NCBI GenBank assembly: GCA_020025795.1
Contig: JAHHRK010000007.1
Location: forward strand, 1 to 29,000
Direction: 5' to 3'
Origin: Faecalibacterium sp.
GTDB taxonomy: Bacteria; Bacillota; Clostridia; Oscillospirales; Ruminococcaceae
DNA: 29,000 bases
Part shown: positions 8,495-15,790 of the stretch, one piece after another
Numbering within the stretch: the stretch's first letter is position 1
Layout of the letters: the number at the start of each line of letters is the position of its first letter
Position numbers and translations under genes: made by a program
The notes under the pieces: generated by a model
Database searches by the model: none
Told to the model about the DNA's origin: nothing
The model's input: the letters and a program-made list of their open reading frames with translations, nothing else

Positions 8495-8551
8495 GACAAT
8501 CGAATTTTAAACGCAAAATCGCTTGAAAATCCGATTGTCCCATGATACTAT
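8495..8551 (+). promoter_or_regulatory. ABC-F promoter with overlapping inverted repeat
   Basis: A sigma-A promoter is visible: TTGAAA (8523-8528), 17-bp spacer, TACTAT (8546-8551). A 14-bp inverted repeat with one mismatch, GACAATCGAATTTT (8495-8508) and AAAATCCGATTGTC (8526-8539), overlaps the -35 and spacer. It could be an operator for the ABC-F gene or a weak hairpin after the AraC gene. Confidence 0.65.
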
Positions 8552-8597
8552 ATAAAAATGTGTAACCAAAACCATAAGCATAGGAGAACTGTATAAC

Positions 8598-10193
8598 ATG
8601 TTAACTGTCCAAGACGTAAGCCTTGAATTTGATGGAACCGCCCTGTTTAAGCATGTGGATCTGAAATTTACGTCCGGCAACTGCTACGGCGTGATTGGCG
8701 CAAACGGCGCCGGCAAATCCACCCTGCTGAAGATTTTGTCCGGCCAGCTGGAGCCCACCAGCGGTACGGTGACGCTGGATAAGGGCAAGCGCATGAGTAT
8801 CCTGGAACAGGACCACTTTAAGTACGACGCTTATCCGGTTATGACCACAGTCATTATGGGCAACCGCCATTTGTATGACATTATGGTGGAAAAGGACGAG
8901 CTGTATAATAAGGATCCGTTCACCGAAGAAGACGGCGTGCGTGCCGGCGATTTGGAAGCGGAATTTGCCGAGATGGGCGGCTGGGAAGCAGAAGCAGATG
9001 CTGCAATGCTGCTGAACGGTCTGGGCCTTTCCACGGAAAAGCATTATCTGCAGATGAGCGATCTGGACGGCCGCGATAAGGTCAAGGTGCTGCTGGCACA
9101 GGCGTTGTTCGGCAATCCTGACATTGTTCTGCTGGACGAGCCTACCAACTATCTGGACCTGGAAAGCATCCAGTGGCTGGAAGAATTCCTGATGGAGTTC
9201 CCCGGTACGCTGATTGTTGTCAGCCATGACCGTTACTTCCTGAATGAAGTTTGTACCCACACTGTGGATATCGACTACAACCAGGTGAAGCTGTACGCCG
9301 GCAACTACGATTTCTGGTATGAATCCAGCCGCTTGATGCAGCGCTTGGTCAAGCAGCAGAACAAAAAGCGTGAGGATAAGATCCGCGAATTGCAGAACTT
9401 TATCCAGCGCTTCTCTGCAAACAAGTCCAAGAGTAAGCAGGCTACCAGCCGTAAAAAGATTCTGGACAGTCTGCAGCTGGAGGATATGCCGGCATCCAGC
9501 CGCCGTTATCCCTTTGTTGGCTTTGAGATGGAGCGCGAGCCGGGCAAGGATATCCTGATGGTGGACGGCCTGACTAAGACCATCAACGGCGTTAAGGTGC
9601 TGAACAACGTTTCCTTTATCCTGAACCGTGAAGAAAAGGTGGCCCTGGTTGGCGATAACGAAGCTGGCCAGACGGCACTGTTCCAGATTCTGATGGGCGA
9701 GATGGAGCCGGATTCCGGCAGCTTCCGCTGGGGCGTTTCCACCAGCCAGAGCTATTTCCCCAAGGATAACAGCGAATACTTCAATGATGTGGACCTGAAC
9801 CTGGTAGAGTGGCTGCGTCAGTACGCACCCGAACCCACCGAGACCTTCCTGCGTGGTTTCCTGGGCCGTATGCTGTTCAGCGGCGACGAAGTGTACAAGA
9901 AGGTCAAGGTCCTGTCCGGTGGCGAAAAGGTTCGCTGCATGCTCAGCCGCATGATGATGGGCAAGGCAAACGTGCTGCTGCTGGATCAGCCCACCAACCA
10001 CCTGGACCTGGAGAGCATCTCTGCCGTGAATGAAGGCATTGCCAGCTTTAAGAGCAATGTCATCTTCGCCAGCCATGACCATCAGTTCGTGCAGACGGTT
10101 GCAAACCGTATCATTGAGCTGACGCCGGAAGGCTGCCTGGATTATCAGGGCGATTACGATTCTTATCTGGAGTGGCGTAAGAGCCGCGCATAA
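8598..10193 (+). CDS. ABC-F family ATPase (YbiT/YkpA-like), one ATP site degenerate
   Basis: This 531-residue soluble protein has two ABC ATPase domains and no membrane segments, joined by a charged helical linker (about 245-310, rich in Lys/Arg/Gln). That is the layout of ABC-F proteins, which bind the ribosomal E site and help stalled translation or confer antibiotic resistance. Domain 1 has intact GANGAGKST (34-42) and LLLDEPTNYLD, but its signature reads LDGRD (156-160) instead of LSGGE. Domain 2 has an intact LSGGEK (439-444), but its Walker A is GDNEAGQT (Gln358 for Lys) and Walker B is LLLDQPTNHLD (Gln464 for the catalytic Glu). All defects fall in the same composite site, formed by domain 2 Walker motifs with the domain 1 signature. 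The start has a GGAG site. Monocistronic, with its own promoter and terminator. Whether it is a housekeeping or resistance factor cannot be told. Confidence 0.92.
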   Translation: MLTVQDVSLEFDGTALFKHVDLKFTSGNCYGVIGANGAGKSTLLKILSGQLEPTSGTVTLDKGKRMSILEQDHFKYDAYPVMTTVIMGNRHLYDIMVEKDELYNKDPFTEEDGVRAGDLEAEFAEMGGWEAEADAAMLLNGLGLSTEKHYLQMSDLDGRDKVKVLLAQALFGNPDIVLLDEPTNYLDLESIQWLEEFLMEFPGTLIVVSHDRYFLNEVCTHTVDIDYNQVKLYAGNYDFWYESSRLMQRLVKQQNKKREDKIRELQNFIQRFSANKSKSKQATSRKKILDSLQLEDMPASSRRYPFVGFEMEREPGKDILMVDGLTKTINGVKVLNNVSFILNREEKVALVGDNEAGQTALFQILMGEMEPDSGSFRWGVSTSQSYFPKDNSEYFNDVDLNLVEWLRQYAPEPTETFLRGFLGRMLFSGDEVYKKVKVLSGGEKVRCMLSRMMMGKANVLLLDQPTNHLDLESISAVNEGIASFKSNVIFASHDHQFVQTVANRIIELTPEGCLDYQGDYDSYLEWRKSRA

Positions 10194-10205
10194 TTCGTTT
10201 ACAAA

Positions 10206-10246
10206 GAAAAGAGCCGGGACGTTTCAAACGTCCCGGCTCTTTTTAT
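10206..10246. terminator. Bidirectional terminator between ABC-F and the symporter gene
   Basis: Arms AGAGCCGGGACGTTT (10210-10224) and its complement (10226-10240) make a 15-bp GC-rich stem. T5 follows on the plus strand, and an A-rich tract precedes it that serves the minus strand. Confidence 0.92.
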
Positions 10247-10261
10247 ATTACAGTGAGTGAC

Positions 10262-11674
10262 TTACTTCAAATCTTCCGCAGATACGGATTCATCGTGTGC
10301 AGCCTTGAAAACAACACGGCCCAGTGCCAGCACAGCCAGCAGGTTGGGAATAACCATCAGGCCATTGAACATATCGCTGGCGTTCCAAACCAGGCTGACC
10401 TTCTGGACAGAGCCCAGCACGATGCAGGCAACGACCAGAATTGCATAAATTACATGGGCGGCCTTGCTGCCGTGGAACAGAGCCTTCACGTTGGTTTCAC
10501 CGAAGAAATACCAGCCAATGATCGTAGAGAAGGCAAAGAATAGCATGCAGATCGCCAGGAAAATGTTGCCGAAGTGGCCAAAGGTCTGGCAGAAAGCTGC
10601 CTGGGCCAGAGCAGTGCCGTCCAGTGCACCTTCTACACCAGGCTGGCACAGGCCGCTGGTCAGAATTACCAGTGCGGTCAGGGTCAGAACAACAAAGGTA
10701 TCAATGAAAACGCCCATCATTGCGATAATGCCCTGGTCCTGGGGCTTTTCTACCTTAGCCAGTGCATGTGCATGAGGGGTAGAGCCCATACCGGCTTCGT
10801 TAGAGAACAGACCGCGTGCTACGCCATAGCGCATGGCTTCTTTCACACCCAGACCAACCGCACCGCCCAGAACTGCCTGGGGCTGGAATGCGCAAACAAA
10901 AATAGAGCGGATTGCTGCGGGCAGAACAGGCAGATTCAAAATCAGCAGCACTACGCAGCCCAGAATGTAAAAGCAGGCCATAATGGGAACCATCTTTTCG
11001 GTAAAGGATGCGATGCGCTTGACGCCGCCCAGAAAGATGAATGCGGCAATGGCGGCAACCAGCACGCCGGTAATCAAATTGGGGATGTGGAAGGCATTTT
11101 GAAATGCCACGCCGATGGAGTTGGCCTGTACCATGTTACCCATCAGGCCCAGTGCCAGGATAATAGCCACAGAGAAAAATCCGGCCAGGAACTTACCAAA
11201 GTTGCCTTTGAAAGCAGCACGGATATAATAAATGGGGCCGCCGGTGATGTGGCCATTCTTATCTTTTGTGCGGCTGACCTGTGACAGAACTGCTTCGCCG
11301 TAGATGGTAGCCATACCAAAGAAAGCGGAAATCCACATCCAGAAAATAGCACCAGGACCACCGGCACACAGTGCAGTTGCACAGCCGGTGATATTGCCGG
11401 TACCTACCTGTGCGGCAATGGCAGTGGTCAAAGCCTGAAACGAGCTCATGCCTTCTTTGCCAGCCTTGTCGCCGTGCAGGTTGATGTTGCCAAACAGGCG
11501 GCGAAAGCCTTCACCGAATTTTCGCACCTGAACAAAATTGGTGCGGATGGTAAAGTAGATACCGGTGCCCAGCAAAAGGAACAAAAGCAGAAGTTGCTTG
11601 TTCCATAAAACGTCGTTTACGACGTTTACGATCTGGGTCAAAAATGCTTCCAGTTGGGTCATAAATTCTTCCAT
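10262..11674 (-). CDS. Alanine/glycine:cation symporter (AGCS family)
   Basis: This 470-residue polytopic membrane protein of the AGCS family (TC 2.A.25, AlsT/DagA-like) imports alanine or glycine with sodium or protons. Typical motifs are the N-terminal LLLGTGIYFTIRTNFVQVRK, AAQVGTGNITGCA in the first repeat, GPGAIFWMWISAFFGMAT, and the family hallmark GLFSNEAGMGSTPHAHA. About ten hydrophobic helices are visible. I start at MEEFMTQ (11674), since the longer frame from 11797 runs through the riboswitch terminator. The ribosome site is weak (AAAGG). A tandem glycine riboswitch in the leader points to glycine as the likely substrate or a co-substrate. The gene is monocistronic. Confidence 0.93.
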   Translation of the reverse strand: MEEFMTQLEAFLTQIVNVVNDVLWNKQLLLLFLLLGTGIYFTIRTNFVQVRKFGEGFRRLFGNINLHGDKAGKEGMSSFQALTTAIAAQVGTGNITGCATALCAGGPGAIFWMWISAFFGMATIYGEAVLSQVSRTKDKNGHITGGPIYYIRAAFKGNFGKFLAGFFSVAIILALGLMGNMVQANSIGVAFQNAFHIPNLITGVLVAAIAAFIFLGGVKRIASFTEKMVPIMACFYILGCVVLLILNLPVLPAAIRSIFVCAFQPQAVLGGAVGLGVKEAMRYGVARGLFSNEAGMGSTPHAHALAKVEKPQDQGIIAMMGVFIDTFVVLTLTALVILTSGLCQPGVEGALDGTALAQAAFCQTFGHFGNIFLAICMLFFAFSTIIGWYFFGETNVKALFHGSKAAHVIYAILVVACIVLGSVQKVSLVWNASDMFNGLMVIPNLLAVLALGRVVFKAAHDESVSAEDLK

Positions 11675-11737
11675 GATACAGCCTTTCTTTTTACATGTGC
11701 AAAAAACGGGGCAAGCTATCTTGGAAAGCAGTCTGTG

Positions 11738-11784
11738 GAAAATAAATTGAGCCGAGTGCATCAAATGATACAATCGGCTCTCAA
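11738..11784 (-). terminator. Riboswitch expression-platform terminator
   Basis: On the minus strand a long hairpin (11747-11784; outer TTGA-GCCGA/TCGGCTCAA with a two-base bulge, inner TGTATC/GATGCA) is followed by ATTTATTTT. It lies between the second glycine aptamer and the symporter start, where a transcriptional expression platform is expected. Confidence 0.75.
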
Positions 11785-11822
11785 CAGACACAAGCACCCC
11801 AAAAGAAAGGGATGCAAGGGTC

Positions 11823-11983
11823 TACTCTGTCCTTTTACCTGAGAGATTCGGCGCGTATGCGCTTTGCACCTTCGGTACTCAAAAGAGATTCTCCAGAGCC
11901 ACAATCCGCTTCTGGTCCTTGCCCCAAAGGGCGCCTGAGAGTTTTACTCCGTCGGCAGGCTAATCAGCCATTTTCCCAGAAAC
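11823..11983 (-). ncRNA. Tandem glycine riboswitch
   Basis: Two glycine aptamers are read on the minus strand. Aptamer 1 (about 11909-11983) opens with TTTCTGG and closes with CCAGAAG, and contains GACGGAG and ACTCTCAGGCGCC. Aptamer 2 (about 11825-11898) has CTCTGGAGA, TACCGAAGGTGCAAAG and TCTCTCAGGTAAAAGGACAG. These are the conserved core sequences of the class. The two are joined by a short linker, the usual cooperative arrangement. A terminator and an AGCS symporter follow. Such switches usually turn transport or glycine-cleavage genes on when glycine is plentiful; which direction applies here is not settled by the sequence. Confidence 0.95.
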
Positions 11984-12013
11984 TTCGCTTGTCAATATGA
12001 AATTACAAGCAGA

Positions 12014-12042
12014 AGTCTAACATGGGCAGAAAGTAAAGTCAA
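12014..12042 (-). promoter_or_regulatory. Promoter of the glycine riboswitch/symporter unit
   Basis: On the minus strand TTGACT (12037-12042), a 17-bp spacer and TAGACT (12014-12019) form a near-consensus sigma-A promoter about 30 nt ahead of aptamer 1. Between here and 12135 I see no further feature. Confidence 0.85.
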
Positions 12043-12137
12043 TACTTTTTGAAAAGGTCATACTTATGTTGCATTTTGGAGCTGCGAGATTGCGGCGCAG
12101 CGCAGCGGTAAAATTTCATGACTTTGAAGTGGCTTTG

Positions 12138-12146
12138 TGGTATACT
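12138..12146 (+). promoter_or_regulatory. Extended -10 promoter of the epimerase/tcdA operon
   Basis: TGGTATACT (12138-12146) is an extended -10 element about 60 nt before the start codon. The -35 position (ATGACT) is poor, so the TG extension probably compensates. Confidence 0.55.
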
Positions 12147-12208
12147 AAGGCAAACGCAAAAGTGCTGCTGTAAAGCAGCTTCGGACGAATCGAACAGGAG
12201 GAAATACG

Positions 12209-13084
12209 ATGCAGGCAACCATTCAAAATGAGTTTTTGACCTTGACGGCAGATACGCTTGGTGCAGAGATGATCAGTGTAAAAAATAAACAGGGTGAGGA
12301 GATGCTCTGGTGCGGTGATCCGCAGGCATGGGCAGGTCATGCACCGATTCTGTTCCCCTGGGCAGGCAACTATGCCGATGGATTTACTTATCAGGGCAAG
12401 CAGTATCCCGGCTGCCGCCACGGTTTCGCACGCCATATGGAATATACACTGCTGCAGGCTGAGGGCGACAGCATGACGTTCGAGTTGTCCAGCAGCGAGG
12501 AAACCAAAAAGCAGTATCCCTTTGATTTTGTCCTGACGGTTACCTATCAGCTGGTTGGCCAGAAGGTTCAGCTGCGTGTAACGGCCACGAACAAGAGCGG
12601 CGAAAAGATGCCGTTTGGCCTGGGCTTCCATCCGGGATTTGCGGTTCCGTTTGATGCAAACCACACCACAGAGGATTACGAGTTCCGCTTTGACAAGCTG
12701 GAAAATCCCATCTTGATTGATACGGCACCTCGTGGTCTGGCTAGCGGAAAGTGCAGTATTCTGGGTACCGGCATGGATACGATCCCGCTAACCGATGACC
12801 TCTTTGCAAATGACAGCCTGTGCCTGACCGGCCTGAACAGTAGCACGCTGGGCATTTATGAAAAGGATACCGGACGCCACATCAGCTGCGAGATCGCAGG
12901 CTTCCCGTATACGCTGTTGTGGAGTGCACCCACCGAAACGGTGCGCTTTGTATGTATTGAACCCTGGCGTACATTGCCTGGTACAGAAGGCGGCGGCATG
13001 GAGTTGAGCGAGCATCCTGCTGCTGCTGTACTGGAGCCCGGCGCAAGCGATACTACAATTTTGAATATCAACTTCGCTCGATAA
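12209..13084 (+). CDS. Aldose 1-epimerase family protein (LacX-like)
   Basis: This 291-residue protein belongs to the galactose-mutarotase-like fold and is closest in pattern to the LacX/YeaD-like branch. Visible motifs are FPWAGNYADG, the RHGFAR motif with a likely catalytic His, GLGFHPGF with the second His, and CIEPW near the C-terminus, where the catalytic Glu is expected. These enzymes interconvert alpha and beta anomers of hexoses or hexose phosphates in the cytoplasm; no signal peptide is present. The start has an AGGAGG site. Fifteen nucleotides separate it from tcdA, so the two are probably co-transcribed, though a functional link is not obvious. Confidence 0.88.
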   Translation: MQATIQNEFLTLTADTLGAEMISVKNKQGEEMLWCGDPQAWAGHAPILFPWAGNYADGFTYQGKQYPGCRHGFARHMEYTLLQAEGDSMTFELSSSEETKKQYPFDFVLTVTYQLVGQKVQLRVTATNKSGEKMPFGLGFHPGFAVPFDANHTTEDYEFRFDKLENPILIDTAPRGLASGKCSILGTGMDTIPLTDDLFANDSLCLTGLNSSTLGIYEKDTGRHISCEIAGFPYTLLWSAPTETVRFVCIEPWRTLPGTEGGGMELSEHPAAAVLEPGASDTTILNINFAR

Positions 13085-13099
13085 AGAGAGGAGCGTCCT

Positions 13100-13807
13100 A
13101 TGGCATTTGATGAACGTACCCGCCTTTTGGTAGGCGACGAGGCGGTTGACCGCCTGAAAGCGGCCCATGTAATCGTGTTCGGCGTTGGCGGCGTCGGTGG
13201 TTATACAGCTGAGGCTTTGGCCCGTGCTGGAGTTGGCAAGCTGACCTTGGTAGATGCAGATGTGGTGTCGGACTCCAACCGAAACCGCCAGATTCTGGCC
13301 TTGCTCTCTACGGTAGGTCAGCCAAAAGTAGAAGTAGCGGCCAAACGCATTGCGGAAATCAATCCGGATTGTGTGGTTGAGCCAGTTCAGCTGTTCTATG
13401 GCCCAGATACCGCAGATGCCATTGATTTTTCTGGCGCAGATTATGTGGTGGATGCCATTGATACCGTGTCGGCCAAGCTGGAGCTGATCGCCCGTGCCAA
13501 GGCCGCTAATGTGCCTGTGATTTGCAGCATGGGTACCGGCAACAAAATCCACCCGGAACTACTGACGTTGACCACGCTGGATAAAACCAGCGGTTGCCCA
13601 CTGGCAAAGGTAATGCGGGTAGAATGTCGCAAACGTGGCCTGAACGATGTGCAGGTAGTGTACTCCACTGAACCTGCACGCAAGTGCTTTGTGCCGGATA
13701 CGGAAGGCACAGGCCGCCATGCACCCGGCAGTATCAGTTTTGTGCCCGGCACGGCTGGTCTGCTGCTGGCAGGCAAAGTGATTCGGGACATTACGGGCCT
13801 GGATTAA
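13100..13807 (+). CDS. tcdA: tRNA threonylcarbamoyladenosine dehydratase (ThiF/E1-like)
   Basis: This 235-residue ThiF/MoeB/E1-fold protein matches TcdA (CsdL/YgdL), which uses ATP to cyclise t6A37 of ANN-decoding tRNAs to ct6A. The nucleotide motif HVIVFGVGGVGGYTAEALARAG is near residue 22, followed by LVDADVVSDSNRNRQ, the Asn-Arg-Gln motif that binds ATP. Conserved YVVDAIDTVSAKLELI and the TSGCPLAKVMR region follow. The C-terminal PGSISFVPGTAGLLLAGKVIRD helix is typical of the family. A GGAG site precedes the start. It is second in the operon with the epimerase-like gene and is followed by a hairpin terminator. Confidence 0.92.
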   Translation: MAFDERTRLLVGDEAVDRLKAAHVIVFGVGGVGGYTAEALARAGVGKLTLVDADVVSDSNRNRQILALLSTVGQPKVEVAAKRIAEINPDCVVEPVQLFYGPDTADAIDFSGADYVVDAIDTVSAKLELIARAKAANVPVICSMGTGNKIHPELLTLTTLDKTSGCPLAKVMRVECRKRGLNDVQVVYSTEPARKCFVPDTEGTGRHAPGSISFVPGTAGLLLAGKVIRDITGLD

Positions 13808-13820
13808 ATCAAAATGAGAA

Positions 13821-13857
13821 AATCCCGCCGGAGTATTGCACTGCGGCGGGATTCTTT
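13821..13857 (+). terminator. Terminator after tcdA
   Basis: AATCCCGCCG (13821-13830) and CGGCGGGATT (13844-13853) form a 10-bp stem followed by a short T-rich stretch (CTTTG). Confidence 0.75.
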
Positions 13858-13883
13858 GTGGAAAAATAAGCGAACGCACATAG

Positions 13884-13920
13884 AAAAAGCCCCATTGGCA
13901 CCGTTTGCCAATGGGGCTTT
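13884..13920. terminator. Terminator after rsgI (minus), possibly bidirectional
   Basis: A 15-bp perfect stem, AAAGCCCCATTGGCA (13886-13900) with its complement (13906-13920), is followed by T5 on the minus strand. It closes the sigI-rsgI unit and may back up the tcdA terminator. Confidence 0.88.
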
Positions 13921-13950
13921 GCTTGTTTATAAAAACAGGGGGAACATACC

Positions 13951-15066
13951 TTAGTCGTCATCTTCAGAATCGTCAGATGATTGAGAGGCACAGTCCGAAT
14001 TGTCGGTGTCGTGTTCGGCATCGTCGTCTTCGTCTTTGCCTTCCTGTTCTGCCACGTCCGGGACATCGGCGGAAGAAGGCGTTTCCGGTTTATCGGGAGA
14101 TGTCACGAGATTGGTGTCATCCGGGTGATTGTCATCCACCTCAGTATCGTCGTCCTCGTCTTCGGCATCCGCATCCTCGGCCTCCTCGGAAGCCTTTTCG
14201 GCTTCTTCCTCACGGCGTTCTTCTAGATCTTCCTGCAAGTCCTCTACGGCCTCGCGGAAATCTTCCTTTTCAGACCAGTGGGGTGTGGATATCAAAAGGT
14301 TGATCATCTGTTCCAATGCAGCTGCATCCAGATCATCCAAATCGTCCAGAACATCTTTATCGGCGTTGGGCAAATGATGGCCGGCAAGATACTGTCCCAG
14401 AGACAAATCACTTTCCTTGGCGGCAGGAATGTCCTGGGCTGTGCCGGTTAAAAGCAGAACGCTTCTGTCTGAGAAAAGTTCTTGCAACTGACGCTCCAGC
14501 CAAGGATCAGCTTCTCCCGTTTGCGGAGCATACCCCAACAAGCAGGGACCGTCGCCCACGAGACAGCGTAATTCTCTTTCGACATCTTGCAGTTGCTGCC
14601 CTTTCAGCGAAGTCAGCATACTTTCCGGAATACTGGCATCCACGGAGTGCACAGACAGGATGCGGAGATCTTTGTCCAACTCAATCTGCAAGCTCTGGTC
14701 GGCATCAAAGGATGCAACGGCATAGACCTGCACAGGCAGATGCTGGCTGAACAGAAGCACGGAAAAACAGATGGCAAAAATAGCCGCAACGCTTGCCAGC
14801 TGCCGCAGCAGAAGTCGGGTCTGGCGAGCATGCTTTTTCGCCTTGGGTGCCTCCTGATTTTGCGTCGCTGCCGGCTGGCTGGCGGCACAAAACAGAAGGG
14901 TGTTGTCGTTTTTCTGGCTGATAATATCTTCCGGCAAAATGTAAATCACATCACCGGTATGCAAACCTTGTTTTTTGCGAATGCGAATGATTTCACCGCC
15001 TGGGCGCATGGCCAGGTCCCATTCGCTTTTTAATTCAACTACAATTACTTTTTCATATCCGTACAT
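13951..15066 (-). CDS. rsgI: RsgI-like transmembrane anti-sigma-I factor
   Basis: This 371-residue protein partners the sigma factor directly upstream. Residues 1-55 resemble the RsgI N-terminal anti-sigma domain (VVELKSEWDLAMRPGGEIIRIRK, then GLHTGDVIYI). A Lys/Arg-rich stretch precedes one membrane helix at about 90-108. The outer part begins with VYAVASFDAD, similar to the conserved RsgI ectodomain core, followed by LQIELDKDLRILSVHS. In RsgI proteins I know, this core carries an Asn-Pro (NPS) that is an autocleavage point; here that place reads DQS. From about 265 to 371 the tail is extremely rich in Asp and Glu. The start has a GGGGTGA site overlapping the sigI stop. It would hold SigI at the membrane until an envelope or extracellular signal arrives; the ligand is unknown. 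Confidence 0.85.
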   Translation of the reverse strand: MYGYEKVIVVELKSEWDLAMRPGGEIIRIRKKQGLHTGDVIYILPEDIISQKNDNTLLFCAASQPAATQNQEAPKAKKHARQTRLLLRQLASVAAIFAICFSVLLFSQHLPVQVYAVASFDADQSLQIELDKDLRILSVHSVDASIPESMLTSLKGQQLQDVERELRCLVGDGPCLLGYAPQTGEADPWLERQLQELFSDRSVLLLTGTAQDIPAAKESDLSLGQYLAGHHLPNADKDVLDDLDDLDAAALEQMINLLISTPHWSEKEDFREAVEDLQEDLEERREEEAEKASEEAEDADAEDEDDDTEVDDNHPDDTNLVTSPDKPETPSSADVPDVAEQEGKDEDDDAEHDTDNSDCASQSSDDSEDDD

Positions 15067-15070
15067 AGCA

Positions 15071-15718
15071 TCACCCCGTTTCCTTGATCCAGGTGATCAA
15101 ACTAGGGAGTTTCTTAATGAAAATCAGCATGGTTGCCAAAATAAAAGTTTTGCTGCCTTTTACAATTTTATCGGAGACCTGGCACAGCTGGGCGACAGCA
15201 CGCACCGGCAGTTTTCGCTTGCGATAGGTTTGGGATACAATGGCATCATCTCGGCTGGATTGTTCTGCTACACCGATTGCCCGAACGCGTGTGTCAGCGT
15301 GCTTAGGAGCTTTATTGACCAGTTGTTCCAGTGAGAGATCAAATAAGGCTAGTTCACCGACAAAGGTTTGAATTTCGCTGCGCAGTTCCAGGCTGTCATC
15401 TTGGGGCTGAGCCAGATCCTGACCGTTTTCCTCCATGGCCTCCAGCGAAACATCTGCATGCTGCCGGGCTTCGGACTGGAGATAACTGAGCAGACGACTT
15501 TTCATCACTAAGGCGGCAAAGCCGGGGAAGGCTCCCCGCTCTGGGGAAAACCGTTCCACGGCTTCGGCAAACGCCTGCAGTGCAATACTGAAAGCATCAT
15601 CGTTTTCTACACAAATATAGCGGCCGGTCACAGTGCTCGCCGTACGGATAATCAGGGCCATATATTCTTCTACAAGGCTATCCAAATTTTCCATACAAAT
15701 CGGCTCTGCCGTACACAT
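15071..15718 (-). CDS. sigI: RNA polymerase sigma factor SigI
   Basis: This 215-residue sigma-70-family protein is of the SigI type. The hallmark is GRYICVENDDAFSIALQAFAEAVERFSPERGAFPGFAALVMKSRLLSYL, read here in parts: the ENDD(A/E)FSIAL core and the SRLLSYLQSEAR helix of region 2. The C-terminal domain LPVRAVAQLCQVSDKIVKG is the DNA-binding helix-turn-helix of the SigI family. I start at 15718 because a GGAGGTGA site is ideally placed; the longer frame to 15778 would run through the promoter. Four nucleotides separate its stop from rsgI. SigI responds to heat and envelope stress in Bacillus and to polysaccharides in cellulolytic clostridia. Its targets here are unknown, the genes upstream being candidates. 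Confidence 0.9.
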   Translation of the reverse strand: MCTAEPICMENLDSLVEEYMALIIRTASTVTGRYICVENDDAFSIALQAFAEAVERFSPERGAFPGFAALVMKSRLLSYLQSEARQHADVSLEAMEENGQDLAQPQDDSLELRSEIQTFVGELALFDLSLEQLVNKAPKHADTRVRAIGVAEQSSRDDAIVSQTYRKRKLPVRAVAQLCQVSDKIVKGSKTFILATMLIFIKKLPSLITWIKETG

Positions 15719-15749
15719 ACGATTCACCTCCGATACATTTACCTCCCCC

Positions 15750-15778
15750 AATATAGCAGGTTTGTCGGGCGCTTGCAA
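15750..15778 (-). promoter_or_regulatory. Sigma-A-type promoter of sigI-rsgI
   Basis: On the minus strand TTGCAA (15773-15778), a 17-bp spacer and TATATT (15750-15755) lie in the 72-nt gap after the second DUF4956 gene. The pair can therefore be transcribed apart from the upstream genes. Confidence 0.75.
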
Positions 15779-15790
15779 TGGAAGATTGAA

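Noticed and set aside
8601..10082. 493-codon minus-strand open frame opposite the ABC-F gene
   Set aside because: Antisense shadow of a protein with clear motifs; no ribosome site or family match.
12061..12120. GC-rich GCTGCG...CGCAGC repeat before the epimerase gene
   Set aside because: Short imperfect pairing with no T tract; too weak to call a terminator or operator.
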